Assembly (NCBI GenBank): GCA_022495005.1
Contig: JAGYXB010000370.1
Location: forward strand, 372,001 to 436,000
Origin: Rhyacophila brunnea
Lineage: Eukaryota > Arthropoda > Insecta > Trichoptera > Rhyacophilidae
Length of the DNA stretch: 64,000 nucleotides
Direction of reading: 5' to 3'
Shown: positions 53,741 to 64,000 of the stretch, in pieces
Position numbering within the stretch: the stretch's first letter is position 1
Layout of the letters: each line of letters starts with the position of its first letter
Translations under genes and position numbers: made by a program
The notes under the pieces: model-generated
Seen by the model: the letters and a program-made list of their open reading frames with translations, nothing else
Database searches by the model: none
Told to the model about the DNA's origin: nothing

Positions 53741-56720
53741 AAAATTAAATTAATGTTCATATTGAATCTAATGAAATTGGAGACCGTATAGTATATGGTC
53801 ATCTCTTTCAGATAGAAAGCTCACGGCGAACTGTGCCACGGTAAAATGTTTTACGTACAATTTACATGTAACCTGTTATAATATATCCTAACATCAAAAA
53901 CAACATGTGAATTTTCCAGACGTGGAATTCGCGCAATTAGGGCTCTGCCAAGCGCGAGCGAACAATCGATCTACTAAATTGTAATTTTTAACCTTATACT
54001 AATAAAATTTTATAGTTAAGACTAAAAAATTGCATATTATTACTAAGTAAAATCGCCTATGGGATATTTCTATATTTTACTATATAGCAGGCCAGCAGAG
54101 CTACCAGCATCGCCAGTCGTAATATTCAAAATTTCTTTTTACATAAATAAAACATTTTATTAGATTTTTTGGTTCCACGTTCGTTTTATAAGTGAGAAAA
54201 TAATTTACAAGCAATAATAGCCTATTCCGACAGTAAATTTAGCCTCAGGTGTGAACACTGAACACCTGTTGACTCTTTGACTTGCGCTTACTTAAATGGT
54301 GTTAAAACGATACTTTCTTCTACAAATTAAACAAATCTCTGTATAACTTTCGTTTGGCTTCAAAAGAGTCGGTGTCTTATTACAACTAATAAATCTTATA
54401 TTAAGAGCATTGGTTAGGACTGCCTTTCGAAGACGTATGCAGTTTGTACTTAATTTAATTAGATAAACGATTGTTTAGTTAAGAAACAGTTAAGTCTTTT
54501 TATTTAGATGCTTTAGGTTTTTGTAACGTTATGTCCCAAGTATCCTTGGAAACGTTTACAGAGAGGACGGTGGTCGCAGCTATTCTTAACAGTTAGCACT
54601 TTAGCACTTTTCCGTTATTTTCATTGGTCCAAATTAACTCGGAAGGCATTCATACACAAGGCGGTTATCGACGGCTATCAGCGGTTATTTGCTATAATCG
54701 GCAAATTTGTAATACGGCGAAAATTTGGGTTGGTAGGCATGTCGAACCCAAAAAAAATGTTCTGAAACGTCAAAAATTTCAATATAACCCACAATTATAT
54801 TAGTCATGTCATTGCGATTGCAGTGTGTCGTAAAACAAATATTTATTAGGTTACTACCAGCGGCTACTAGCCATTCGATATTTGACAGTTCGCAGGGAAC
54901 TATAAATTAAGGCGGCGGCGCCCGTGACGATATTGTTTTTCAAAACAGTACGATCTTGCATCTCAATTCTCTATATATAATATTGACGTACTCTATTTCG
55001 CTCTAAAATTTAACACAGCCAAGAAAGGGGCTGTTAAAAGATAGCACTTTCTGACAGTTCAGACGGTTAACTTATTGTAACAATTAAGCTGGCTGAATAC
55101 ATACAGCGATATATGTGAAATATTTAGAATAGCAGTCTTCAGTGCAACACAATGTGTATGGTTCTAATTTTGCCCATCGTTTCTACGTGTACATTCTAGA
55201 ATTGTTTTCGTTTTTTTTCCTTTCTGACGTTCTGACCACATCCTCAAATTTCTCGGAGCTAAATTCTGAGTGGATTTTTATGTGATCCCTGAGGTTCTTG
55301 TTCGTGATGCACCGAGTGCCCTCATTTCTAGATTATGCAACATACATTGGTTTTAGCTGTGTATGTTCTAGTTTTGATGTGCCATTGACCTTAGTCACGT
55401 TTTGACATTTCTTAGAACATTGTAATATTATGTTATCGCCCTTGATAACCAAACGCTACATATTTAATACATTTTTATAACTCACAGATAATACAAAATT
55501 GTGTGAGATTTTAATATGTTAATAAGACGTGGCATAAGTACAAATTTTTGAACAATAAAACGACGTTATCTCCCTTTGCAAGAGATTGATCAGGTATTTG
55601 AAATGTGCTAAGGAATTGCGGATTTTTTCTTTATTTTACCAGCAGATGTCGCCACTCGTTTTTCATAATTCTTAATTACGTACAATACTATCGAAATTAA
55701 ACATAGATTCCATTGAAATTATCACTATTTGCTCAAGAGCAACAAATTTAAATACTAAGAAATATATTAATTTTTATGGTTCTAATTGTATAGTATGGTT
55801 AATAAATAATTATCATATTTAAATTATTGATGCAGTCAACGTAAACGTTAAATAATGGTTTACTATATAGATACAGTATAGAGTCCACCCATATGCCACG
55901 CTTACGGTAAAGCGAGGTAAGTATAACTGTTTTAAATTCAAATACTTACTTAAATAAAATTATAAGCATTTTATCGACTAGTATTTTTAATAATCACTGA
56001 TCGGGTGTCAAATTAAATTGTTTACCGACACGCTAACAAAAATATATCAATAATATAATTATGCAAATTTGTCGTGATTCATAATTTAATCGATTCCATG
56101 AATAGCATTATAGAATACAGTATTATGCAGTTTGACGAGTCCCCTTTAATTTTTTTAATGTACATATTTAAATTTGGCTTTACTATACAAAAATGTGGTT
56201 TTTTGCTATTCAATATTGACATTTCATTCAAGTATTCTAAATATTTTTCATTCATAAGAATTTCGTAGAAACTTGACATTTTTCTTCGAGTGTCTTATAC
56301 ACTTGAAAATCTTTACAGTGGGGTTTAGGTGGGTTTATTCTTAAAATCATTGTGTTGAAGTGATTTCCCAAAATCGATTTATTAATCAGAGCTGTTAGTA
56401 CCCCCATTTTTTAAAGGTTTGATTCCAATAAATGGGTTCGGTTCCATTAAACCGATCTCCTATTCTGTAATATTTCACCATAGATCAATATAATATATAT
56501 TATGAAGCCTATCGTCGATATGTATGGTTTTAAAAACAATGTATTTTGTTATATCAAATGATGTTTAATTTATGCATGTTTATAGCAGTTTTGCGCCTCA
56601 GACCTCCGTAGATATGTACTTATATATTTTTTCAAGATTTTTGTTGGATTTGTCACATTTGTCTGTTTATCATAATTTAATGGGAAGGTGGACACATTTT
56701 TGCATACAATTTGAGATTAA
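53741..56720. other. 3-kb stretch without recognised features
   Basis: No gene, RNA or named repeat is seen. A short 'TTCAGACGGTTAACTTATTG' (55058-55077) recurs at 60345-60364. Overlapping open frames near 56079-56279 are AT-rich and unconvincing. Confidence 0.35.
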
Positions 56721-56729
56721 AAATGAAAG

Positions 56730-56781
56730 AGGGCGGCATTCTAAGTGCATAAGGGCGGCACTTTTCCTAGGGACGTCACTG
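56730..56781. mobile_element. MITE family C, right-end fragment
   Basis: GGGCGGCACTTTTCCTAGGG followed by ACGTCACTG is the family C terminus. The left end was not found. Confidence 0.6.
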
Positions 56782-56938
56782 CTTTTTACGTGCTTGTGAA
56801 TTACTTTTTCAAATTAAATGCCTCCCCTTGACCATTTTCTGGATGCACTAGTTAAGTGGAGGTAAACCATTGTGAAACAAATACGCTACATTAGTCCAAT
56901 ATATGTTTGGGTGTGTCGAAATGTTTATATATATATGA

Positions 56939-57213
56939 TAGTGGCGAAGGGTGGAGATCGGCTGTTAAGATTCGCCATAAATGGTGCACACTAAACGATA
57001 ATAGTAGAAAAATACTTGTCTATCTATAAAATATCAAAAATTATGCAATTAAATCATACATAACTTTGAATATTTTATAGATATAATAATATTTATTATC
57101 TATTATAGTTTAGTTCAGGCAGGGCCTAATGAATTTAAAAAAATAACCAACAATAATATATACAAATAAGTATAATATACAAATAAGTATGAATGAAAAA
57201 GTATTCGCTACTG
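56939..57213. mobile_element. hAT-like MITE family B, copy 4 (short)
   Basis: It has an exact 8-bp target duplication, ATATATGA (56931-56938 and 57214-57221). Ends are TAGTGGCGAAGGGTGGAG and ATTCGCTACTG. It is 275 bp, lacking the right internal half of copy 1. Confidence 0.88.
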
Positions 57214-57786
57214 ATATATGACAATATGCCTTGTTTACATCTATTTCACATACAGATTGTTGCCGACAACCAAACTATCATACAACTTCCGTGTGTACAT
57301 AACTAAGTTCATATTAGATACTAATATTATATTGCTTGCTATACAGTTATTACATCATACCTACTTGTATTAATTTTATTTTCAATTTCTCAGGTTCCGT
57401 AGATGCATTCCGTAAGGTCAGCAAGCATATCGACAGGAAATGCAATATGCCTTGACTTGACTTCATAAGTAATTTTTATTAAGTATATTATACTCGACTA
57501 TAAATCTACGTACCCGTTTTCATAAGCATAATGAAATTATAGATTAACGGGATTCTAGTATCAATCGCAAAAAGTCGCAGCACTGTGGGCCTTTTTAGAC
57601 ATATGGGGATCATTCAACTTTTAGGTTTAATAACAGGTCCGCAAATCTATAAGAGAAAATGACGAGTGTAAAATAAATAATTGTTTTATTATTTCAAACT
57701 TTAAAAACACTTTAATGAAGAAACTCCAAAAAAATATAAAAAAATAAATTTAAAATACAGTTCATGTATCATTGTCTGCTTCTACC

Positions 57787-57945
57787 TTGGACCTCACATC
57801 CTGAAGCGAGTCCCCGACATGGATTTTTGGCGACACCCCCCCACCCCCGTCTTACATATCGCTAAAGTTAAAGACAGTGTGACACTCTACAGTAGCGTTT
57901 TCCAAATGATGTTCGAGGTAAAACTAAGGGTATACAGCATAGATT
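57787..57945. mobile_element. 'GGGCCCCAC' family MITE, left-part fragment
   Basis: 'CTCACATCCTGAAGCGAGTC' and 'ACACTCTACAGTAGCGTTTT' match the family. The right terminus is not recognisable. Confidence 0.6.
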
Positions 57946-58129
57946 TAATATAATTCAGTTTATTTTATTTTAATTATATTCAGTATATTTTTTAGCGATT
58001 AACTGTAATCATACACATTTTTAAATGTTAAATGTTGTTGAAGTTAGACTAGCGACTTTTTTGCTATTTTAAATTTTCTTTTGTGTCTCGCTTTTTTGGT
58101 TGACTTGTCGATGTTTTCAAATTATGTAG

Positions 58130-58200
58130 GTATGTTCAATAAAAATTGTTACAGTCTTAAATCTTGTAGATTATTCGTTGAATAAAAAAATATTTGTTAT
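58130..58200 (+). mobile_element. family T element, 3' tail only
   Basis: 'TTAAATCTTGTAGATTATTC' then GTTGAATAAAAAAATA is the family T tail. No tRNA-like core precedes it. Confidence 0.55.
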
Positions 58201-58949
58201 TTATCCATTTTTAAAACAGAGGTGAAAATTCGAATTGCAATTCAACGAATCATCAGTCTGCCGAAAAGAAAAATGGTTCTTTCTAAAACTCATTGTAGAA
58301 AATACTTGTCCGAAAATGTAATAACTACTTGATTTTCCAAAAATATAATATTGTGATGTAGATTTTATGCAATTAAAATTATTATTTTAATTATTCAATA
58401 TAATTCAACATAGATTTATGTTTCAAATATTTATGTATCCGTAGATTACTGATATTATTCAAAAGCTCGTCTTTGGTTTCCAGATTATTATGTCATGAGG
58501 CTTAGGTAGCATCAAAATCACAAACAAAATGTGTTAAGTACATAATTGAAATAACTGAAGTAGCTTGACATATTTTACAACATACATGGAATATTTTCTC
58601 TCAAGGCAACTATTTAATTCTGTGTATTAAGATATCTTTTTATGTTGACTCTCACATTACAAGCCTGAGCAACTTCTGAAATTGAATACGGGTCAAGTTG
58701 TTTTATACCCGTACCCAAGGAGACGTAAGGTTACATAGTTACCCTGTCCACAGTTATTTTTGGATGGTGGGGATGGAAGGCTTCTCACAAAAAGTATGTC
58801 CAACAATATCTCAGAGGCGGCCGCCCCTGTGATATCTCTGCCATGACCACATTATTGTGGTCGAAGAATTTTTGTGGTTTTGGATAAAGAGGGAAAATAT
58901 TTTTGACCTAATAGTATTCCAGACGGCCAAAATATTGTCTAGTCTAGTC

Positions 58950-59419
58950 CAATGAAACTCAACCTTTTTTTTTCTTCGGGCCAAATACATATATTTGTAA
59001 AGTAACGCGAGCCGCATCACTACTGGTGTGACGAAAAAAATACTGAAACCCCCCTTTTTTACAAAACATTTTTGAGATTTTAAAAATTATGCGTGTTTTT
59101 TAAATTAATCGTGTGCAATATATTTGTAAAGTAACGCGAGCCGCATCACTACTGGTGTGACGAAAAAAAATACTGAAACCCCCCTTTTTTACAAAACATT
59201 TTTGAGATTTTAAAAATTATGCGTGTTTTTTAAATTAATCGTGTGCAATAGCAACACTCTTATACCAGATCTGATGTGGACCATAATGACAATCCTCTTC
59301 GGGTGTCACTATCTGTGTGTCATAGTTGAAACGAATCTCAAGATATACGAAATTCCTGATGATAAATGTGTTTCGGGGCGCACATAAAAGCTTAAAGGGC
59401 CGCAGGTTGAGTATCGCTG
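58950..59419. mobile_element. hAT-like MITE with internal tandem duplication
   Basis: It has an exact 8-bp target duplication, GTCTAGTC (58942-58949 and 59420-59427). Ends are CAATGAAACTCAACC and GGTTGAGTATCGCTG. A 129-bp unit (58991-59119, repeated 59120-59249) is duplicated in tandem almost without change. Confidence 0.85.
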
Positions 59420-60109
59420 GTCTAGTCCAAAGCAATTTACATAATATATCCGCAAACATATAGGTAAATAGGTACCTACAATGCTGTCAAAGCTTTCGTC
59501 ACTACATAAATTTAATGCACATTACACGTGGACAATTATATTTTGTTTAAAACTCACCGCTTGTCGACATCTGAAAATATTTCTGTCATATTAAATGTAT
59601 TGTTGATATTCCACGTTTTGTGCGCTTGAATCAAAAAAACATTTCACAAAACCACATGTCGCTCCTTCCGGTTGAAAATATGTACTTATACCTATACTAA
59701 ATAAGCCCAGTTTCTTGCTTGTCTTACTAGGACGTGTACATATACATACTAATTTTACCATCCCCGGTAGAGTACAAAATAACATGGCTATTCGTATAAG
59801 TACATTTGAAATGTTAGCAAATCGTTTTTATACAAATATTTAACAGTTTTTAGATAATGTTTATTTGTTTGCGGGCAGATATTTGTTGGTCTGAACTAGG
59901 CATACCTAAAGTTATACACAAGTTGTGCAATATGGCATAATATTTATATTATTATTCGCAAAATTGCAAATAATGTCTACATACCTACGTAAATTAATAT
60001 TATTGATGCTTGATGTAAAAAAGGCTTGGTCTAAAATAACAACTGTTCAAATCTTGAATATTTTATATTTGTTTAATAATATCCTATCAAATTATCACCC
60101 ACTGTAAGA

Positions 60110-60530
60110 AAACGTGTCGCGTAGTTCTGATGAGACAGGGAGCAAGGTTCAAGTCCCGTTGGCTGGGTAAAATCTATAATACATATTATTATGTTGTTGT
60201 ATTCAACCAGTGTATCATGTCAGATCGAAAGGAAACGTATCGATACCTGCGCATCTATTCTATACACAAGGTTGCTATCGGCAGCTGTCGAGGGTAGTTT
60301 CTGAAATTTATGTAAGTATTGAGAATTATGAATTTATGACAATTCAGACGGTTAACTTATTGTAACAATTAATCGGTTTAACGGGTTCAAATCTCGTCGA
60401 GAATCGTATTTTTTCAAATATGACTTTTTCTAGTGGGTGTTTTCAAGTTATACTTATATGTTCAATATATGGAATGTAACATTCTCAAAATCTTGTGAAT
60501 TATTCGTTGAATAAAATAAATGGTTTATTA
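60110..60530 (+). mobile_element. tRNA-like sequences and family T tail
   Basis: A B-box-like GGTTCAAGTCC is at about 60148. A second, GGTTCAAATCT, at about 60374 is followed by the family T segment 'GTTTTCAAGTTATACTTATA' and the tail 'GTGAATTATTCGTTGAATAA'. This may be two adjacent tRNA-derived elements. Neither folds as a credible functional tRNA by eye. Confidence 0.5.
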
Positions 60531-61436
60531 GAAATATATCAGTAGGTATTAAGTTTTAAACAGTAGAAAATGTAAATACAAAAATTATAAATTGGATACA
60601 AGGAAGTACACCGAATGAGCTAAGTAGACCCTATTTTAAGAATTTATAAACACTGCCCACCTATAATACTCATCCTCACGTATGCGGAATATGTCAATAT
60701 CCGAAGTTATTTGGTTGAATAGAGTTATTGCCCTCCCAATTGGCAATGGCAAGTTAATTCTGCACCTAGGTAGAACAAACAACTGATTCTCTCGATTTCT
60801 AAGACAGTTATCAGGGATACATAGGTCAATACTAAGTTGGAAAAATACGTGGCATTAAAAATAAATACCAAATATAAATATTGCCTAATCTTTAAACTAC
60901 AGAATATAATAATATTATAACACAATGCTCTATAATATAATATATGTATAAATAATAATATATTGCATGAAATGTTGCACCGATTTGCTCAGAGCTTAGC
61001 TTTGATAGTAAATACGTAAGTAGTTTACCTTGCATCTACATTTCACATCCAATACTTCAGGTTCTCGTGGCGAGGAATCCATAAAAATCTTTTTATTATA
61101 ATATAATTATGTGCATGACAAATTATTATAAAAGCTGTTTCAGCTATAAATTCCAGTACACAGCGCCATGTAATGTATAAATACAATACAAAATTACCAT
61201 CGTGATTGATGAATATTCATTTCATATTGTTTTCCATTTTAATAACCCTAGCCTTTATGAACATGCAGGTTCAATAGTTATATCGCGGTGCTGCGGAAAA
61301 TTATCTTTTGATTAATATGACATACGTATGGACCTATAACCGCATAGCGTTACCTGACCAAGAATATTATTGAAGCAAACTCTCATAACACCACAAGTTT
61401 TTCTGTAATAAATTGACTACCTATTCTAGCATTCAG

Positions 61437-62130
61437 TAATTCTTATGGTTTAAAAATGAACCTCAAGAAAACAAAACTATTACTAGTATCAAAAATAGCG
61501 ACACCAGACACCAACACAAATTTTGTCATTAACAGCGAACCAATCGAACGTGTGACCCATTATAAATATTTAGGTACATGGGTCAATGAAAAATGGGACC
61601 AGTCTCAGGAAATAAAAACTAGAATTGAGATCACAAGGAGCGCCTTTCTCAAAATGAGACCCCTCCTTAGCAATCGAGATCTTAACTTAGGTCTGAGACT
61701 GCGTATGGTACGTTGTTATGTTCTCTCAATTCTTTTCTATGGTATGGAAGTATGGACGCTAAACCAAGAGATGTCACGGAGGCTTGAAGCTTTCGAGATG
61801 TGGCTGTATAGGCGCATCCTCAAAATTCCTTGGACTGACCGGGTGACAAATGTTGAAGTTCTCAATCGAATGGGGAAGGACCGAGAAGTTCTACGTAGTA
61901 TCAAAACCAGGAAACTACAGTGCCTCGGCCACATTATGAGAGGGCACAAATACAGCATTCCCCAACTTGTCATTCAAGGAAAGATCAATGGGAAGCGTAG
62001 CAGAGGACGGCGCCGCATTTCGTGGCTTAAGAACCTCCGTGATTGGTACGAGTGCAGCTCCACTGAACTGTTCCGGGTAGCAGACGACAAAGATAAGACC
62101 GCATTGATGGTGGCCGACCTCCGCTAGGGG
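61437..62130 (+). pseudogene. non-LTR retrotransposon reverse transcriptase, 5'-truncated
   Basis: This is an open frame of about 230 codons to TAG at 62125. It begins in 'YGLKMNLKKTKLL', so the upstream RT fingers and palm are absent and the ATG at 61456 is not a true start. It continues with 'YKYLGTWV', 'LSILFYGMEVWTL', 'WLYRRILKIPW', 'RKLQCLGHIMRG' and 'GKRSRGRRRISWL'. These are the C-terminal landmarks of RTE-like elements found widely in insects. No stops interrupt it, so the copy is fairly young. Truncation at the 5' side is the usual result of aborted reverse transcription. Confidence 0.87.
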
Positions 62131-62224
62131 ATGGCACAATAAGAAGAATTCTAGCATCTTAAATAGTATACATAACGCATCCAATATTATATTGTAATTA
62201 GAAGATAAATCAGGGAACACAGAA

Positions 62225-62475
62225 TTATAAGATCTGAAATACCTAACGGGTGTGGAGTAATTGGCAACCGAGTGTGCGAGAATATGGGATAAACTTAAAC
62301 ACGTGTGAAGAATGCGTCATTCCTTCGTCTGACAACAGTGACAACTGCTCTCGGTTTATGCACTCGTTCAATATTGGCGTATTTGAAGGTTAACACACAC
62401 TATTGCACATCTATACTGTGTGTTTCATTTTCGTAGGACACTCACAGATTCAAAACCCTGCTTCAAAATGTAGTG
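62225..62475 (+). repeat. dispersed repeat R7, copy with intact mariner target site
   Basis: It contains GAAATACCTAACGGG (62236-62250), the empty version of the site split by the mariner at 6548-7850. It continues through 'TATGGGATAAACTTAAACAC' and 'GATTCAAAACCCTGC'. Confidence 0.7.
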
Positions 62476-62669
62476 TATTGGAATATAATTCTGAATTCTG
62501 TAATTGTAAAATTTAAGACATACATAATTACTTATTTTGATATTTTTCTGCGTACAGACCCGGTTTCATAGGATTAATATAAATATATTTTTAAGCAGTA
62601 TTCTAAAAATATAGACAATAAACAACTTCCAAATAATTGTAACTCCATTTTGACGAAAATTTATTCATA

Positions 62670-62955
62670 CACAATACAAGAGCCTCAGAGAAATATATAA
62701 TTACTAGAAAAAATAGGAGACCCAGCGGGAATCGAACCCGCGCCCCTGGGATTCGATCTCACGTGCTCTACTAACTAAGCTATGTATGTCCTAGCTAATT
62801 GCGACGAATTTAACTAGTGGTTTTTTACAATTTTCTCTGAAGCGTTTTCTAAATTGCGTTATTTTTTGGCAGTCGGTTTTTGTTATGTATGATCAATAAA
62901 GAATGATATTAAATCTTGTGATTTATTCGTTGAATAAAAAAATAGTTTAGAAATA
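62670..62955 (-). mobile_element. tRNA-centred inverted-repeat element (family T), copy with best tRNA-like core
   Basis: The minus strand carries a clear tRNA-like core: A-box-like TAGCTTAGTTAGTAGAGCA and B box GGTTCGATTCC with a GCGGG/CCCGC T-arm. It is flanked by inverted CTCAGAGAAA/TTTTCTCTGA segments. The right end is the family tail 'GATTTATTCGTTGAATAAAA'. The acceptor stem does not pair well, so I do not call a functional tRNA. Confidence 0.65.
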
Positions 62956-63786
62956 GGAAATGCCAGAAAGTTATGCAAACCCACCAACATCATTGCCCTC
63001 TTCTACATTATCGGAATTATATTTTCATATTGGTAAGATACTAATAATATAAATAAAGAATGAATTTGGAAAAATTCGGTAAATGTAATAATAGAATAAT
63101 GATGGGAAGATTTTCATTTAGCATTCGATTAACCTTGGGTGATAAAGAGAACGATGATGATGACGGTAAAACCAGCTGACCATACCGTAATAATTTGATA
63201 AGGAAAGTATTTCCTTCTTTTCGGTGAATGGTCTCTTCAATGAGAGATTAAAGAAGAGAAATGATTAAAAAATATATATTATAGACAAACAAATCCATTG
63301 TTGGCAAAACTGTTTTTATGTTATTTATTGATCTGAAGATGTTGAGTCCTTTAAAATATCCTAATCATATCTGTCTAGCGATTTTTGCATTTCCCCAGTA
63401 TTCAAAGTTCGAGTTGATGAATGACCTCCGTCTCACACATCGACTCTAGATGAGTCCAATAAACCTTTTCAAATTACCATATTATTCTTTTCTGACTATC
63501 TGACCAAAGAACCGCTGGACTCTCTGGAGAGTGGAAACATATTTTAAAAAGCCGGTAGGTATTTAATTTTTATTTCTTACAGAACGGAGATTAAAGTCCG
63601 TCCATTACCGTCCATATACTCCTTAGAATGCGTATTCAACACATACTTTATGGTCCAGTCTTAGCACCATAATGAAAAGTGTAGAAGACCAGAGATTTTA
63701 CTTGGTTCATTTTGATATTATGACACTGTTTTTCCATATTTTGTTCAACCTTGTTGTTGCTTCTTATACGATATATTAAGACTATA
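62956..63786. other. intergenic, nothing recognised
   Basis: No gene or repeat family is identified. Confidence 0.35.
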
Positions 63787-63787
63787 A

Positions 63788-64000
63788 GGCCCGTTTCAGA
63801 CGGGACACCGGTGTCGCATAATATAGCAGGCCTTTGTATTAGAATAAAGGGGCCTTTGTATTATGTTTATGAATGCCCCAGAGCTAATGAGTTAACGCAT
63901 TATTTCGCGTTATAAATTAGAACATAAAGATAGCTGCGGTAATAAAAACTAGTGTATCGGCGGCTTGAGAATGTAGCGGCCGACGGAAAAGTGTATCGGA
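63788..64000. mobile_element. possible MITE left end, cut by the window edge
   Basis: TAA followed by GGCCCGTTTCAGACGGGACA looks like the target site and terminus of a PIF/Harbinger-like MITE. The right end would lie beyond the window, so this is a guess from the terminus alone. Confidence 0.35.

Noticed and set aside
62700..62800. Functional tRNA gene on the minus strand
   Set aside because: A and B boxes and the T-arm are good, but the acceptor stem does not pair and the sequence is part of the repeated family T element.
1..64000. CRISPR array, operon or other prokaryotic features
   Set aside because: The only regular repeats are zinc-finger codons, a 129-bp tandem pair and microsatellites. 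Gene structure is eukaryotic.

Overview
The window looks like an insect nuclear genome, most probably a moth or butterfly (Lepidoptera). The evidence is the AT-rich sequence, phase-0 introns with GT/AG borders, tandem C2H2 zinc fingers of the 'FKCD(V/I/Q)C(S/N)Y' style, and dense MITEs, tRNA-derived SINEs and RTE-like LINE tails. The order-level call is an inference, and an aphid-like genome is the main alternative. No bacterial, CRISPR or functional tRNA features were seen.

The genes form a cluster of four paralogous multi-exon zinc-finger genes, named A-D here. Gene B (minus, 2279-6116) shows only two 5' exons and runs off the left edge. Gene A (minus, 20877-27807, 4 exons, about 601 aa, 13 fingers) lies head-to-head with gene C (plus, 29173-35392, 4 exons, about 714 aa, 16 fingers) across a 1.37 kb gap. 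Gene D (plus, 40260-46736, 3 exons, about 610 aa, 15 fingers) follows. Every intron reconstructed is phase 0. The small 5' exons encode acidic, poorly ordered segments carrying repeated psi-K-x-E (SUMO acceptor) motifs, a 'WFD(V/A)PI' motif in B, C and D, and a 'CSYS/TSYS' motif before an exon end. All four putative promoters carry a TGGCAA-type element about 75-110 bp before the ATG. The simplest reading is a recently duplicated family of DNA-binding, SUMO-regulated transcription factors. Gene C has lost its C-terminus through a stop mutation, and decayed fingers lie downstream.

Transposon-derived sequence fills much of the rest, including most introns. Left part (1-20.8 kb): a decayed mariner (6548-7850) inserted in an older repeat whose empty site is preserved elsewhere; several MITE families; a nest at 16.5-19.5 kb that holds a 1.39 kb near-perfect palindrome flanked by TTAA; and two non-LTR retrotransposon tails. 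Middle (20.9-46.7 kb): the genes, with hAT-like MITEs bearing exact or near-exact 8-bp target duplications, SINEs and an RTE-like fragment in their introns. Right part (46.8-64 kb): a Harbinger-like MITE, an internally deleted Ty1/copia element (49087-52999), further MITEs, a tRNA-centred repeat and a 5'-truncated LINE (61437-62130).

Large stretches (for example 53.7-56.7 kb and 63.0-63.8 kb) show nothing I can name. Exon joins are predictions from splice signals and paralogue comparison; no transcript was available.
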